Source of the DNA: Streptosporangiaceae bacterium
GTDB lineage: Bacteria > Actinomycetota > Actinomycetes > Streptosporangiales > Streptosporangiaceae
Length of the DNA stretch: 49,112 nt
Assembly (NCBI GenBank): GCA_025934635.1
Contig: JAICWX010000020.1
Coordinates: forward strand, 1 to 49,112
Direction of reading: 5' to 3'
Shown here piece after piece: positions 1-7,682 of this stretch. The notes below the pieces were generated by a model. That model ran no database searches. It was given only the letters and a program-made list of their open reading frames with translations, and was not told where the DNA came from. The position numbers and the translations under genes are program-made. Position 1 is the first letter of the stretch. The number at the start of each line of letters is the position of its first letter.

Positions 1-2010
1 GGAACCTCCCCAGTCGGGCGCGAGGCCGCGCGCGAACTTGATGTCGGTGTTGGACGTGCCGGCCGCGACCATGGGCCAGACCATGGCGTCCCGGTGGACG
101 ATGAAGTCGACCACGACCGGGCGGTCGTTGATCTCCATGGCCCGCTCGATGGTCTTGTCCACGTCGGCGGCGTCCTCGCAGCGGATGCCCTCGCAGCCGT
201 AGGCCTCGGCCAGCTTGACGAAGTCGGGGATGCGGGTACCGGGCAGCTTGGTGACATCGTCCGGGGGGACGACCCCCCTGGACCCCCCGATCATGGGGGG
301 GCTACTCGCCCCCCCATGCCCCCCTCGGGGATGCAGGTCGGTGTTGGAGTAGCGCTCGTTGTAGAACAGCGTCTGCCACTGCCGGACCATGCCGAGGCTG
401 CCGTTGTTGATGATCGCGATCTTGACCGGGATGCCCTCCAGCGCGCAGGTGGCCAGCTCCTGGTTGGTCATCTGGAAGCAGCCGTCGCCGTCGATCGCCC
501 ACACGGTGGCGTCCGGGCGGCCGACCTTGGCCCCCATCGCGGCCGGCACGGCGAAGCCCATCGTGCCGAGGCCGCCCGAGTTGATCCAGGTGCCCGGGTG
601 CTCGTAGTCGATGAACTGGGCCGCCCACATCTGGTGCTGGCCGACGCCGGCCACGTACACCGCCTCCGGGCCGGCGATCTGGCCGATCCGGGTGATCACG
701 TGCTGCGGCGCCAGGGTGCCGTCGTCCGGCTGGTCGTAGCCCAGCGGGTAGGTGCCGCGCAGGGTGTCCAGCTGGGCCCGCCAGGCGGTCAGGTCCGGCT
801 GGCGGCCCTGCTCGCGCTCGGCCCGCACCGCGACGGTCAGGTCGGCGATCACCTCCCGGCAGTCGCCGACGATCGGCACGTCGGCGCGGCGGTTCTTGGA
901 GATCTCGGCCGGGTCGATGTCGGCGTGCACGATCAGCGCGCCCGGCGCGAACGTGTCCAGCTTGCCGGTCACCCGGTCGTCGAACCGGGTGCCCAGCGCG
1001 ATGAGCAGGTCGGCCTGCTGCAGCGCGCCGACCGCGGCGACCGTGCCGTGCATGCCGGGCATGCCCATGTGCTGCGGGTGCCGGTCGGGGAACGCACCCC
1101 GGGCCATCAGCGTGGTGACCACCGGGATGCCGGTCAGCTCGGCCAGTTCGCGCAGCTGCGCGGCGGCCCGCGCCTTGATCACGCCGCCGCCGACGTAGAG
1201 CACCGGGCGCCGGGACTCGCTGATCAGCCGGGCGGCCTCGCGCACCTGGCGGGCGTGCGGCCGGGTCACCGGGTGGTACCCGGGCAGGTCGAACGCGACC
1301 GGCCAGACGAAGTCGGTCATGGTCTGCATGGCGTCCTTGGCCACGTCGACCAGCACCGGTCCTGGCCGCCCGGTCGAGGCCACGTGGAACGCCTCGCCGA
1401 TGGTCCGGGCGATGTCCTCCGGCCTGGTGACCAGGAAGTTGTGCTTGGTGATCGGGATCGTGATCCCGGAGATGTCCGCTTCCTGGAAGGCGTCGGTGCC
1501 GATCATGGCGGTCGCCACCTGGCCGGTGATGGCCACCATCGGGACCGAGTCCATGTAGGCGTCGGCGATCGGGGTCACCAGGTTCGTCGCGCCCGGGCCG
1601 CTGGTCGCCATGCACACGCCGACGCGCCCGGTGGCCTGCGCGTACCCGGTGGCCGCGTGGCCGGCCCCCTGCTCGTGCCGGACCAGGATGTGCCGGATGA
1701 TCTTCGAGTCGAGCAGCGGGTCGTAGGCCGGCAGGACGGCGCCGCCCGGGATCCCGAACACGGTGTCCGCGCCGACCCGCTCGAGCGCGTACACCAGCGC
1801 CTGCGCCCCGGTCGCGCGGACCTTGCCCGGGCTGGTCACGTGCACCCGCGGCGTCTCCGCCGCGGCGGCCGGGGAGGGCGCCGGCACCGGCGTCTCGGAC
1901 GGCCGCGGCTGGTCGGAGCGGGCGGGCGGGTGATGCGCTGAGCGGGCGGCCAGGTCTCGCGGGCTGGGTCCCGGAGGACCCGGAGTCCCGGGAGTCATCT
2001 GCTCGGTCAT
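1..2010 (-). CDS. ilvB: Acetolactate synthase large subunit (3' end outside window)
   Basis: Thiamine-diphosphate enzyme that makes 2-acetolactate or 2-aceto-2-hydroxybutyrate, the first common step of Val/Leu/Ile synthesis. The frame is open from ATG 2010 to the window edge, about 670 codons with no stop. A Pro/Ala-rich N-terminal extension of roughly 60 residues precedes the conserved body. The catalytic-Glu segment [16 protein letters not shown] puts the Glu near residue 113. The C-terminal ThDP motif [12 protein letters not shown] leads to [17 protein letters not shown] lies 8 bp before the ATG. A six-codon frame beginning with ATG at 2024 ends by overlapping the start (ATGA). About 24 extra codons of GC-palindromic sequence (259-330) sit between TDLH and RIPDFVK; mycobacterial IlvB1, as I remember it, has only a short linker there. 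Transcription is probably controlled by the attenuator at 2057-2161. A small-subunit gene may follow outside the window. Confidence 0.95.
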   Translation of the reverse strand, partial: MTEQMTPGTPGPPGPSPRDLAARSAHHPPARSDQPRPSETPVPAPSPAAAAETPRVHVTSPGKVRATGAQALVYALERVGADTVFGIPGGAVLPAYDPLLDSKIIRHILVRHEQGAGHAATGYAQATGRVGVCMATSGPGATNLVTPIADAYMDSVPMVAITGQVATAMIGTDAFQEADISGITIPITKHNFLVTRPEDIARTIGEAFHVASTGRPGPVLVDVAKDAMQTMTDFVWPVAFDLPGYHPVTRPHARQVREAARLISESRRPVLYVGGGVIKARAAAQLRELAELTGIPVVTTLMARGAFPDRHPQHMGMPGMHGTVAAVGALQQADLLIALGTRFDDRVTGKLDTFAPGALIVHADIDPAEISKNRRADVPIVGDCREVIADLTVAVRAEREQGRQPDLTAWRAQLDTLRGTYPLGYDQPDDGTLAPQHVITRIGQIAGPEAVYVAGVGQHQMWAAQFIDYEHPGTWINSGGLGTMGFAVPAAMGAKVGRPDATVWAIDGDGCFQMTNQELATCALEGIPVKIAIINNGSLGMVRQWQTLFYNERYSNTDLHPRGGHGGASSPPMIGGSRGVVPPDDVTKLPGTRIPDFVKLAEAYGCEGIRCEDAADVDKTIERAMEINDRPVVVDFIVHRDAMVWPMVAAGTSNTDIKFARGLAPDWGGS
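259..330 (-). repeat. GC-palindromic in-frame insert in ilvB
   Basis: About 72 bp (24 codons) of runs of six or seven G or C. CATGGGGGGGC (292-302) and GCCCCCCCATG (308-318) form a perfect 11-bp hairpin with a 5-bp loop. GGGGGG (263-268) and CCCCCC (273-278) form a second hairpin. The frame is kept and encodes a Gly/Pro-rich stretch starting PRGGHGG and ending GVVPPD. It lies just after the ThDP-binding and mobile-loop segment of the enzyme. It resembles in principle the protein-coding palindromic elements known from Rickettsia, but no relationship is claimed. The exact borders are estimates. Confidence 0.7.
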
Positions 2011-2056
2011 CGGTAAGTCTCCATTGGCTGAGTCCATCGGCTGGGATCCGGCGGCA

Positions 2057-2093
2057 TAAAAAATCCCCTCGTGCCTGACGGCAGTCGAGGGGA
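2057..2093 (-). terminator. Intrinsic terminator (attenuator) in the ilvB leader
   Basis: Read on the minus strand, an 8-bp stem (2086-2093 with 2064-2071, CCCTCG-type arms) is extended by an inner TGCC/GGCA pairing and followed by six T residues (2058-2063). It stands about 50 bp before the ilvB ATG and directly after a leader peptide stop. Another perfect pairing, GCGCGCAG (2094-2101) with CTGCGCGC (2122-2129), spans the end of the leader peptide and could act as the pause hairpin. This is the standard arrangement of transcription attenuation for branched-chain amino acid genes. Confidence 0.85.
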
Positions 2094-2113
2094 GCGCGCA
2101 GTGAGCTGCTTGG

Positions 2114-2161
2114 TCAGCTGCCTGCGCGCCGGCCAAGTACGAGGATCTGCGGGTACTTCAC
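2114..2161 (-). CDS. ilvB leader peptide, 15 aa with Ile-Leu-Val-Leu
   Basis: Short frame GTG-AAG-TAC-CCG-CAG followed by ATC-CTC-GTA-CTT, encoding (M)[14 protein letters not shown] and then TGA. Four consecutive codons are for the three end-product amino acids, and GTA and CTT are unusual codons for this GC-rich DNA. The stop lies inside the putative pause hairpin, upstream of the terminator. The GTG sits 7 bp after a -10-like hexamer (TAAGGT, 2169-2174), so the transcript may begin at the start codon. Stalling on scarce Ile/Leu/Val tRNAs would be expected to prevent terminator formation; this mechanism is inferred from known ilv leaders. Confidence 0.75.
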   Translation of the reverse strand: MKYPQILVLGRRAGS

Positions 2162-2168
2162 GGATAAC

Positions 2169-2199
2169 ACCTTACTGCCAATCGGAATCGCCGCGTCAA
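2169..2199 (-). promoter_or_regulatory. Putative ilvB leader promoter
   Basis: Minus-strand TTGACG (2194-2199) and TAAGGT (2169-2174) with a 19-bp spacer, slightly long for a sigma-70-type promoter. The -35 hexamer overlaps the TGA stop of the upstream GGDEF-EAL gene. It also lies in a perfect palindrome, CCGCGTCA-N5-TGACGCGG (2191-2211), which may be an operator or the upstream gene's terminator stem. Confidence 0.45.
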
Positions 2200-5018
2200 C
2201 CACTGACGCGGCTTGTCTCACATTCCGAGACAGAAGGGCGCTCTTCCTGGTCATTTCCGGCATCGCCCGACGGCTTGAGCTCGGGCGTCTTGAGCTCCGC
2301 CGCATTGAGCTGGGGCGTCTTGAGCTCCGCCGCATTGAGCTCGGCCGTATTAATCAGGGCCTCCACCCCGGGCGCGCCCATCGGCCGGGCCACCAGGAAT
2401 CCCTGGCCGAACTCGCAGCCCATCTCGCGCAGCGCGATCAGCTGCCGCGGCTGCTCGATGCCCTCGGCGATGACCCGCAGCCCGAGGTCGCGGCCGACCT
2501 GGACCACGGTCCTGGTCAGCAGCGTGAGCGTCTCGTCCTGGCCGAGCCCGGCCACGAACGAGGGATCGATCTTGATGATGTCCAGCGGGAGGTGGTGCAG
2601 GTAGGCCAGCGAGGCGTAGCCGGTGCCGAAGTCGTCCAGGGCCAGCTTCACGCCCAGTTGGTGCAGGCCGGCCAGCCGCTCGATGATCAGCTCGTCCTCT
2701 TCGACCAGGATCCGCTCGTTCACCTCGACGGTGAGTGCCTCGGGCGGCAGCCCGGTCTCGGCCAGGATCGCGGCCAGCCGGGCGCCGAAGGCCGGCGCGG
2801 TGATCTGCCGGGCGGACAGGTTGACCGAGATCCCGATGTCCCAGGCGGACCCGCCGGATGAGTGACGCCAGGCCGCGCCCTGCGCGCAGGCCTCGCGGAG
2901 CACCCACTCGCCGAGGGGGACGATGAGGCCGGATTCCTCGGCCGCGCCGAGGAATTCCCGCGGCGAGACCACCTGGTCGCCGCGCCACCAGCGGACCAGC
3001 GCCTCGGCCCCGGTCACGCGCGAGCTGGCCAGGTCCACGATCGGCTGGAACTGCAGGGTGAGCTCGCCCTCGCTGATGGCCCGCTGCAGGTCGCTGACGA
3101 TCTCCAGGCGGCGGACCACGTCCGCGTGCATGTGCGCGGCGTAGACCTCGACCCGGTCCCCGCCGCTGTCCTTGGCGCGGGACATGGCCACGTCCGCGTT
3201 GCGCAGCACCAGGCCGGGCGGGTCGCCCGGGCCCAGGTCGGCCAGCGCCACGCCGACGCTCGCGGTGAGGGCGATCTGCTGGCCGGCCACCCGGAACGGC
3301 TCGGCCGCGACCGCGCCCGCCAGCCGGTCGGCGATCTCGGCCACTTCCTGGTCGCTGCCGGCGTTCTCGACCAGCACGGCGAACTCGTCGCTGCCCCACC
3401 GGGCCACCGTGTCGTGGACCGGGACGACGGCGCGCAGCCGCCGGGCCGCCTGGGCCAGCACGAGGTCGCCCGCGCCGTGGCCGACCGAGTCGTTGACCGC
3501 GGTGAACCGGTCCAGGTCGAGGAAGATGACGCCGGTCCGGCCCGCGTCGCCCGGCTGTCCCGGGGCCGCGTCGCGCAGCACGTCGCGGGCGCGCTCTTCC
3601 ACGTAGGCCCGGTTGGGCAGTCCCGTCAGCCCGTCGTGGAAGGTGAGATGGGTGACCTGCTGGCGCAGCGCGACCTGGTCGCTGACGTCGCGCGCGGTGA
3701 CCAGCATCTGGATGGGCTCACCGGGCGCCTGGTAGCGCAGCAGGGTGGACTCGATGTGCCGCCACGTCCCGTCGGCGGCCCGCACCCGGACCCGGAACCG
3801 GCCGGACGCGCCGGCTCCCCCGGATCCCTCGGTGCTCTCCCCGGCGTCGGAATCCGTCCGGTGCCCGGCCGGCCCCATGCCGGCCGGCTGGTAGCCGCCC
3901 AGCGCGAGCCGGACCGAGGCCAGCACGGCCGACCGGTCTTCGGGGTGCACGTAGTCGAGCAGGCGGCGGCCGGTCAGCGTCCCGGGCGCGTACCCGTAGT
4001 CCGCGACCGTCGGGCTCGCGTACCGGACCGAGCCGTCCAGGTCGCACACCAGGACCACGTCGCTGGTCCGGCTGGCCAGGTCGCGCAGGCTGCGGCTCGA
4101 TTCGCGCCAGATGCCGAGGACGGCCAGGTTCTCCCGGACCAGCATGTAGACCCGGCCGGCCAGCACCAGGACCCCGGCGCCGCCGGCTACGACCAGCGCG
4201 ACCCCGGAGGCCGGCGCCCCGGCCAGGCCGTTCACGATCACGAACAGGGTGGCCGCGGACGCGGTGAGCGCGGCGACGATGGTGGACGCGGCCGAGCTCG
4301 TCGCCCGCCGGGTCCAGTTCGACCCGAAGCCCTCGGTGACCCGCCACGGGGACGCGCCGAGCAGCAGCGCCGCGAACACCGGCAGCAGCTGGGCCGCGAT
4401 GCCCGGGTGACCGCCGAGCACCCGCTGGCCCACGGCCAGCGAGTCACCCACCGCGATCACGCCCACGGCCAGGTAGGGCAGCATGACCCGCCGCCAGGCG
4501 GCGGTGACCATGGGCAGCAGCGCGCCCAGCACGGCCAGGTCGGCCAGCGGGTGGACCAGCGCGAGCAGGAAGGTGCCGGGCCGGTCCCCGGACTTGTGGA
4601 ACTCCGTGCTGAAGATCGCGGTCCAGCCGATGACCAGCAGGGCGACCGCCATCACGTAGCCGTCGGCGAGCCCGGGCAGGACCGAATCGCGGGCGCCCGC
4701 CGGGGCCGAGTTGCCGTCGGCGCCGTCGGGTGCGTCCGGCCGCGGCGAGCGGGCGTCCCGCTCGGCGGTGGCCAGCACCGCGGTGCCCACCCCGGTGACG
4801 GCCAGGGCCAGCAGGGCCGGCAGGTTGGTGAAGGAAAGGCCGGGGGCCGGGTTCAGCGTGCCGCCGAGGATCTCCAGCACGACCAGCCCGGAACAGTACA
4901 GCCCGGCGCCGGCGGCGAGCCACTGGTAGGCCCGCCCGATGGCATGGTCGTAGCGGCGGGCGCCGAGCCACAGGCTCACCGCCGCCGCGAACCACGCCAG
5001 CATGCCGAAGACGGTCAT
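2196..5018 (-). CDS. Membrane PAS-GGDEF-EAL cyclic-di-GMP protein
   Basis: Predicted c-di-GMP synthesis/hydrolysis protein of 940 residues. Several hydrophobic segments span about residues 1-300, followed by a PAS-like domain (about 310-450), a GGDEF domain (about 455-610) and an EAL domain (about 635-890). The GGDEF signature is GSDEF (542-546, in ARWGSDEFAV), so the first Gly is replaced, and no RxxD inhibitory site is visible before it. The EAL domain looks complete: EALVRW (672-677), DDFGTGYASL, KIDPSF and AEGIEQ. The phosphodiesterase half is therefore probably active, and cyclase activity is uncertain. The C-terminus carries an in-frame 30-bp tandem repeat (two LNAAELKTP units). It is transcribed toward ilvB with 34 bp between its stop and the leader peptide. 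Confidence 0.9.
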   Translation of the reverse strand: MTVFGMLAWFAAAVSLWLGARRYDHAIGRAYQWLAAGAGLYCSGLVVLEILGGTLNPAPGLSFTNLPALLALAVTGVGTAVLATAERDARSPRPDAPDGADGNSAPAGARDSVLPGLADGYVMAVALLVIGWTAIFSTEFHKSGDRPGTFLLALVHPLADLAVLGALLPMVTAAWRRVMLPYLAVGVIAVGDSLAVGQRVLGGHPGIAAQLLPVFAALLLGASPWRVTEGFGSNWTRRATSSAASTIVAALTASAATLFVIVNGLAGAPASGVALVVAGGAGVLVLAGRVYMLVRENLAVLGIWRESSRSLRDLASRTSDVVLVCDLDGSVRYASPTVADYGYAPGTLTGRRLLDYVHPEDRSAVLASVRLALGGYQPAGMGPAGHRTDSDAGESTEGSGGAGASGRFRVRVRAADGTWRHIESTLLRYQAPGEPIQMLVTARDVSDQVALRQQVTHLTFHDGLTGLPNRAYVEERARDVLRDAAPGQPGDAGRTGVIFLDLDRFTAVNDSVGHGAGDLVLAQAARRLRAVVPVHDTVARWGSDEFAVLVENAGSDQEVAEIADRLAGAVAAEPFRVAGQQIALTASVGVALADLGPGDPPGLVLRNADVAMSRAKDSGGDRVEVYAAHMHADVVRRLEIVSDLQRAISEGELTLQFQPIVDLASSRVTGAEALVRWWRGDQVVSPREFLGAAEESGLIVPLGEWVLREACAQGAAWRHSSGGSAWDIGISVNLSARQITAPAFGARLAAILAETGLPPEALTVEVNERILVEEDELIIERLAGLHQLGVKLALDDFGTGYASLAYLHHLPLDIIKIDPSFVAGLGQDETLTLLTRTVVQVGRDLGLRVIAEGIEQPRQLIALREMGCEFGQGFLVARPMGAPGVEALINTAELNAAELKTPQLNAAELKTPELKPSGDAGNDQEERPSVSECETSRVSG

Positions 5019-5527
5019 ACTCGGCGCTCCGTCCTGAAGCGCACCCGGGCTCCTTCCGTTCCGCCCCGCTGTTCTGAAGTACGCGCTGTTCTGAAGTACT
5101 CAACGCACGTCGGGCAAAAGCGGATAGCTAAGTCACGCTTTCGTTACCTCGTCGTAACGAAAAGTCGCCGTCGCCGCGCAGATCTTTGCGTCGGCGATCG
5201 CCGCGAGTCCCCTGCCCGCCACGGCTTCCTTCATTCGGAAACCCGGGCGGGCACTGCCCCAATACGACGGTCTCGCAACCGGTCTGATGCTTACTCTACG
5301 TACCCGAGATCACACTTCGGTTGAGGAAGGGCGTACAGCGGGCGACAAACTCAGGCCTGCTCGCCGGACCGCGCGGTCTGCGCTGGTGCTGATCGTTCTT
5401 ATCAGAAGTATGTGCCTGTTATCACATCTAAGCGGGGCTTTTACGGGTAGCTGGACATGTCGATGGTTGTGGCAGCATGGGGTGACTCATTGATATTCCT
5501 GTGCCGCAGAGAAACCTGGAGGCGGTA
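5019..5527. other. Divergent intergenic region between GGDEF-EAL gene and biotin carboxylase
   Basis: No convincing protein gene. It holds a 16-bp direct repeat CGCTGTTCTGAAGTAC at 5067-5082 and 5084-5099, and a perfect inverted repeat TTTCGTTAC-N6-GTAACGAAA at 5139-5162. Both could be regulator sites for the minus-strand GGDEF-EAL gene. Near the plus-strand gene, TTGTGG (5466-5471) and TGATAT (5490-5495) with an 18-bp spacer form a weak promoter candidate. Confidence 0.5.
5139..5162. promoter_or_regulatory. Inverted repeat, operator candidate
   Basis: Perfect 9-bp arms TTTCGTTAC / GTAACGAAA with a 6-bp centre (CTCGTC), 121 bp upstream of the GGDEF-EAL start. The size and symmetry fit a dimeric repressor site of TetR or GntR type, but no regulator gene is adjacent, so the assignment is only structural. 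Confidence 0.4.
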
Positions 5528-7282
5528 GTGCGCAAGGTGCTGATCGCGAACCGCGGGGAGATCGCGGTACGGATCGCGCGGGCCTGCCGCGACGCCGGCC
5601 TGGGCAGCGTGGCGGTCTACGCCGAGCCCGACCTGGACGCGCTGCACGTACGGATGGCCGACGAGTCCTACGCGCTGGGCGGGGCCACCAGCGCCGAGAC
5701 CTACCTGGACATCGACAAGATCCTCAAGGTGGCGCTGGAGTCCGGCGCGGACGCGGTGCACCCCGGTTACGGCTTCCTGGCCGAGAACGCCGGCTTCGCC
5801 CAGGCGGTGCTGGACGCCGGGCTGACCTGGATCGGTCCCCCGCCGGCGGCCATCGAGGCGCTCGGCGACAAGGTCAGGGCCCGGCACATCGCGCTGGAGG
5901 CGGGGGCGCCGCTCACCCCCGGCACCCCGGATCCGGTGCGGGATGCGGATGAGGTCACGGCGTTCGGCCGGGAGCACGGCTATCCGCTGGCCATCAAGGC
6001 CGCGTTCGGCGGCGGCGGGCGCGGGCTCAAGGTGGCCTGGAAGGAAGAAGAGGTCACCGACCGCTACGAGTCCGCGGTGCGCGAGGCCACCGCGGCGTTC
6101 GGCCGGGGCGAGTGCTTCGTGGAGCGCTACCTGGACCGGCCGCGGCACGTGGAGACGCAGTGCCTGGCCGATACCGAGGGCCACGTGGTGGTGGTCTCCA
6201 CCCGGGACTGCTCGCTGCAGCGCCGGCACCAGAAGCTGGTCGAGGAGGCCCCGGCGCCGTTCCTGACCGCGGAGCAGACCGAGATCCTCTACCGCGCGTC
6301 CAAGGACATCCTGCGGCGGGCCGGCTACGTCGGCGCCGGCACCTGCGAGTTCCTGGTCGGCCAGGACGGCACCATCAGCTTCCTCGAGGTCAACACCCGG
6401 CTGCAGGTCGAGCACCCGGTCAGCGAGGAGGTCACCGGGCTCGATCTGGTGCGGGAGATGTTCCGCATCGCCGAGGGCGAGCCGATCGGCTACGACGACC
6501 CGGTGCCCCGCGGCCACTCGATCGAGTTCCGGATCAACGCCGAGGACCCGGCGAAGAACTTCATGCCCGCGCCCGGCACGATCACGGCCTGGAACCCGCC
6601 GTCCGGGCCCGGCGTGCGCCTCGACACCGGGTTCACGGCCGGGATGACGGTGCCCCAGGCGTTCGACTCGATGATCGCCAAGCTGGTGGTGACCGGCGCC
6701 GGCCGGGAGCAGGCCCTGCAGCGTTCGGCCCGGGCGCTGGCCGAGTTCGAGGTGGGCGGCATGCCCACCGTGCTGCCCTTCCACCGGGCGGTGGTGACCG
6801 ACCCGGCGTTCACGCAGGAGCCGCTGCGGGTGCACACCCGCTGGATCGAGACCGAGTTCGACACCGCCATGCCGGACCAGGACCCGGCCGAGGTGGCCGA
6901 GCCCGCCGAGCGGGATGCGGTCACGGTCGAGGTCGGCGGCAGGCGGCTCGAGGTAACCCTGCCCGCTGGGGCCTGGGGGTCTAGAGGTACTGGCGGTACT
7001 GGCGGTAAGTCAGGACGGGCCGGCGCCCGGTCGCGTGGCCGGCAGTCGGCCCAGGCGAGCAGCGGTAATACGCTCACCAGCCCGATGCAGGGCACGATCA
7101 TCAAGATCGCGGTGACCGAGGGGCAGCAGGTCTCCTCCGGGGACACGGTCGTCGTCCTCGAGGCGATGAAGATGGAGCAGCCGCTGACCGCGCACAAGGA
7201 CGGCACCGTCACCGGGCTGGCGGTGGAGGTGGGCCAGACCGTCTCCGCGGGCGCGGCGATCTGCGAGCTCGCGGACGGCTAG
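5528..7282 (+). CDS. Acyl-CoA carboxylase alpha subunit (biotin carboxylase + BCCP)
   Basis: Biotin-dependent carboxylase subunit: it carboxylates its own biotin with ATP and bicarbonate and passes CO2 to a separate beta subunit acting on acetyl- or propionyl-CoA. Length is 584 residues, like actinobacterial AccA-type proteins of about 590. The N-terminal fold starts [14 protein letters not shown]. The ATP-grasp motif is [13 protein letters not shown], and the active-site segments are [15 protein letters not shown] and [13 protein letters not shown] linker precedes the C-terminal biotinyl domain, with EAMKMEQ placing biotin on Lys548. GTG 5528 is chosen because GGAGG lies 6 bp before it; an in-frame GTG at 5501 has no such site. 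The linker has a short Thr-Gly repeat. The carboxyltransferase partner is not in the window. Confidence 0.93.
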   Translation: MRKVLIANRGEIAVRIARACRDAGLGSVAVYAEPDLDALHVRMADESYALGGATSAETYLDIDKILKVALESGADAVHPGYGFLAENAGFAQAVLDAGLTWIGPPPAAIEALGDKVRARHIALEAGAPLTPGTPDPVRDADEVTAFGREHGYPLAIKAAFGGGGRGLKVAWKEEEVTDRYESAVREATAAFGRGECFVERYLDRPRHVETQCLADTEGHVVVVSTRDCSLQRRHQKLVEEAPAPFLTAEQTEILYRASKDILRRAGYVGAGTCEFLVGQDGTISFLEVNTRLQVEHPVSEEVTGLDLVREMFRIAEGEPIGYDDPVPRGHSIEFRINAEDPAKNFMPAPGTITAWNPPSGPGVRLDTGFTAGMTVPQAFDSMIAKLVVTGAGREQALQRSARALAEFEVGGMPTVLPFHRAVVTDPAFTQEPLRVHTRWIETEFDTAMPDQDPAEVAEPAERDAVTVEVGGRRLEVTLPAGAWGSRGTGGTGGKSGRAGARSRGRQSAQASSGNTLTSPMQGTIIKIAVTEGQQVSSGDTVVVLEAMKMEQPLTAHKDGTVTGLAVEVGQTVSAGAAICELADG

Positions 7283-7291
7283 GCTCGAGTC

Positions 7292-7633
7292 GTGAGCAGG
7301 TTGCCGGGTGACCCGGGCCTGGGGCGCCAGGCGCTGTTCGCGTTCGGCGCCCGGCTGCCGGACCGGAACCGGGAGTGGGTCAGGCACGAGCTGACCGACG
7401 CGGGCTGGCGCGGCCGGCTCCTGGGCCGTCACCTGATCGTGACGGTGCCGGTCTGCGTGGTCTTCGTGCTGCTGCCGGGCGCGCTGTGGATCCGCGTCAT
7501 GGTGGCCGGGTTCTTCCTGCTCTGCACCATGGGCATCGTCGCGCTGTACGCCGACGACATCCGGGTATCGCGGCTGCGACGGCACGGGATCGAGCCGCCC
7601 GCGGATCCTGACCTCGGACGGCCGTCGCACTGA
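7292..7633 (+). CDS. DUF5313-family small membrane protein
   Basis: A 113-residue protein starting with GTG 9 bp after the biotin carboxylase stop, so probably co-transcribed. The segment LPDRNREWVRHELT followed by two hydrophobic stretches (about residues 48-67 and 69-90) matches my memory of the actinobacterial DUF5313 family, whose function is unknown. A charged tail (VSRLRRHGIEPP) follows the last membrane segment. The family assignment is from memory of the motif and should be confirmed by a profile search. Confidence 0.75.
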   Translation: MSRLPGDPGLGRQALFAFGARLPDRNREWVRHELTDAGWRGRLLGRHLIVTVPVCVVFVLLPGALWIRVMVAGFFLLCTMGIVALYADDIRVSRLRRHGIEPPADPDLGRPSH

Positions 7634-7648
7634 GCGAGGGCGGGGACT

Positions 7649-7680
7649 GCACCCGTTCGGTGCCTGGGTTTTGAATTTTT
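7649..7680 (+). terminator. Weak intrinsic terminator after the biotin carboxylase operon
   Basis: GCACC-CGTTC-GGTGC hairpin (7649-7663) followed by a T-rich tail (GGGTTTTGAATTTTT) that ends just before the convergent LpdA-type gene. The stem is only 5 bp, so efficiency is uncertain. Confidence 0.5.
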
Positions 7681-7682
7681 GG

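Noticed and set aside
94..1941. Long plus-strand open frame antisense to ilvB
   Set aside because: Composition is that of a GC-rich shadow (Arg/Gly/Asp/Val-rich, no domain) and the opposite strand carries a clear IlvB.
2862..5324. 820-codon plus-strand frame antisense to the GGDEF-EAL gene
   Set aside because: Shadow frame over a well-defined multidomain protein; no recognisable motifs.
5287..5493. 68-codon frame before the biotin carboxylase
   Set aside because: No ribosome-binding site, mixed composition, no similarity that I recognise.
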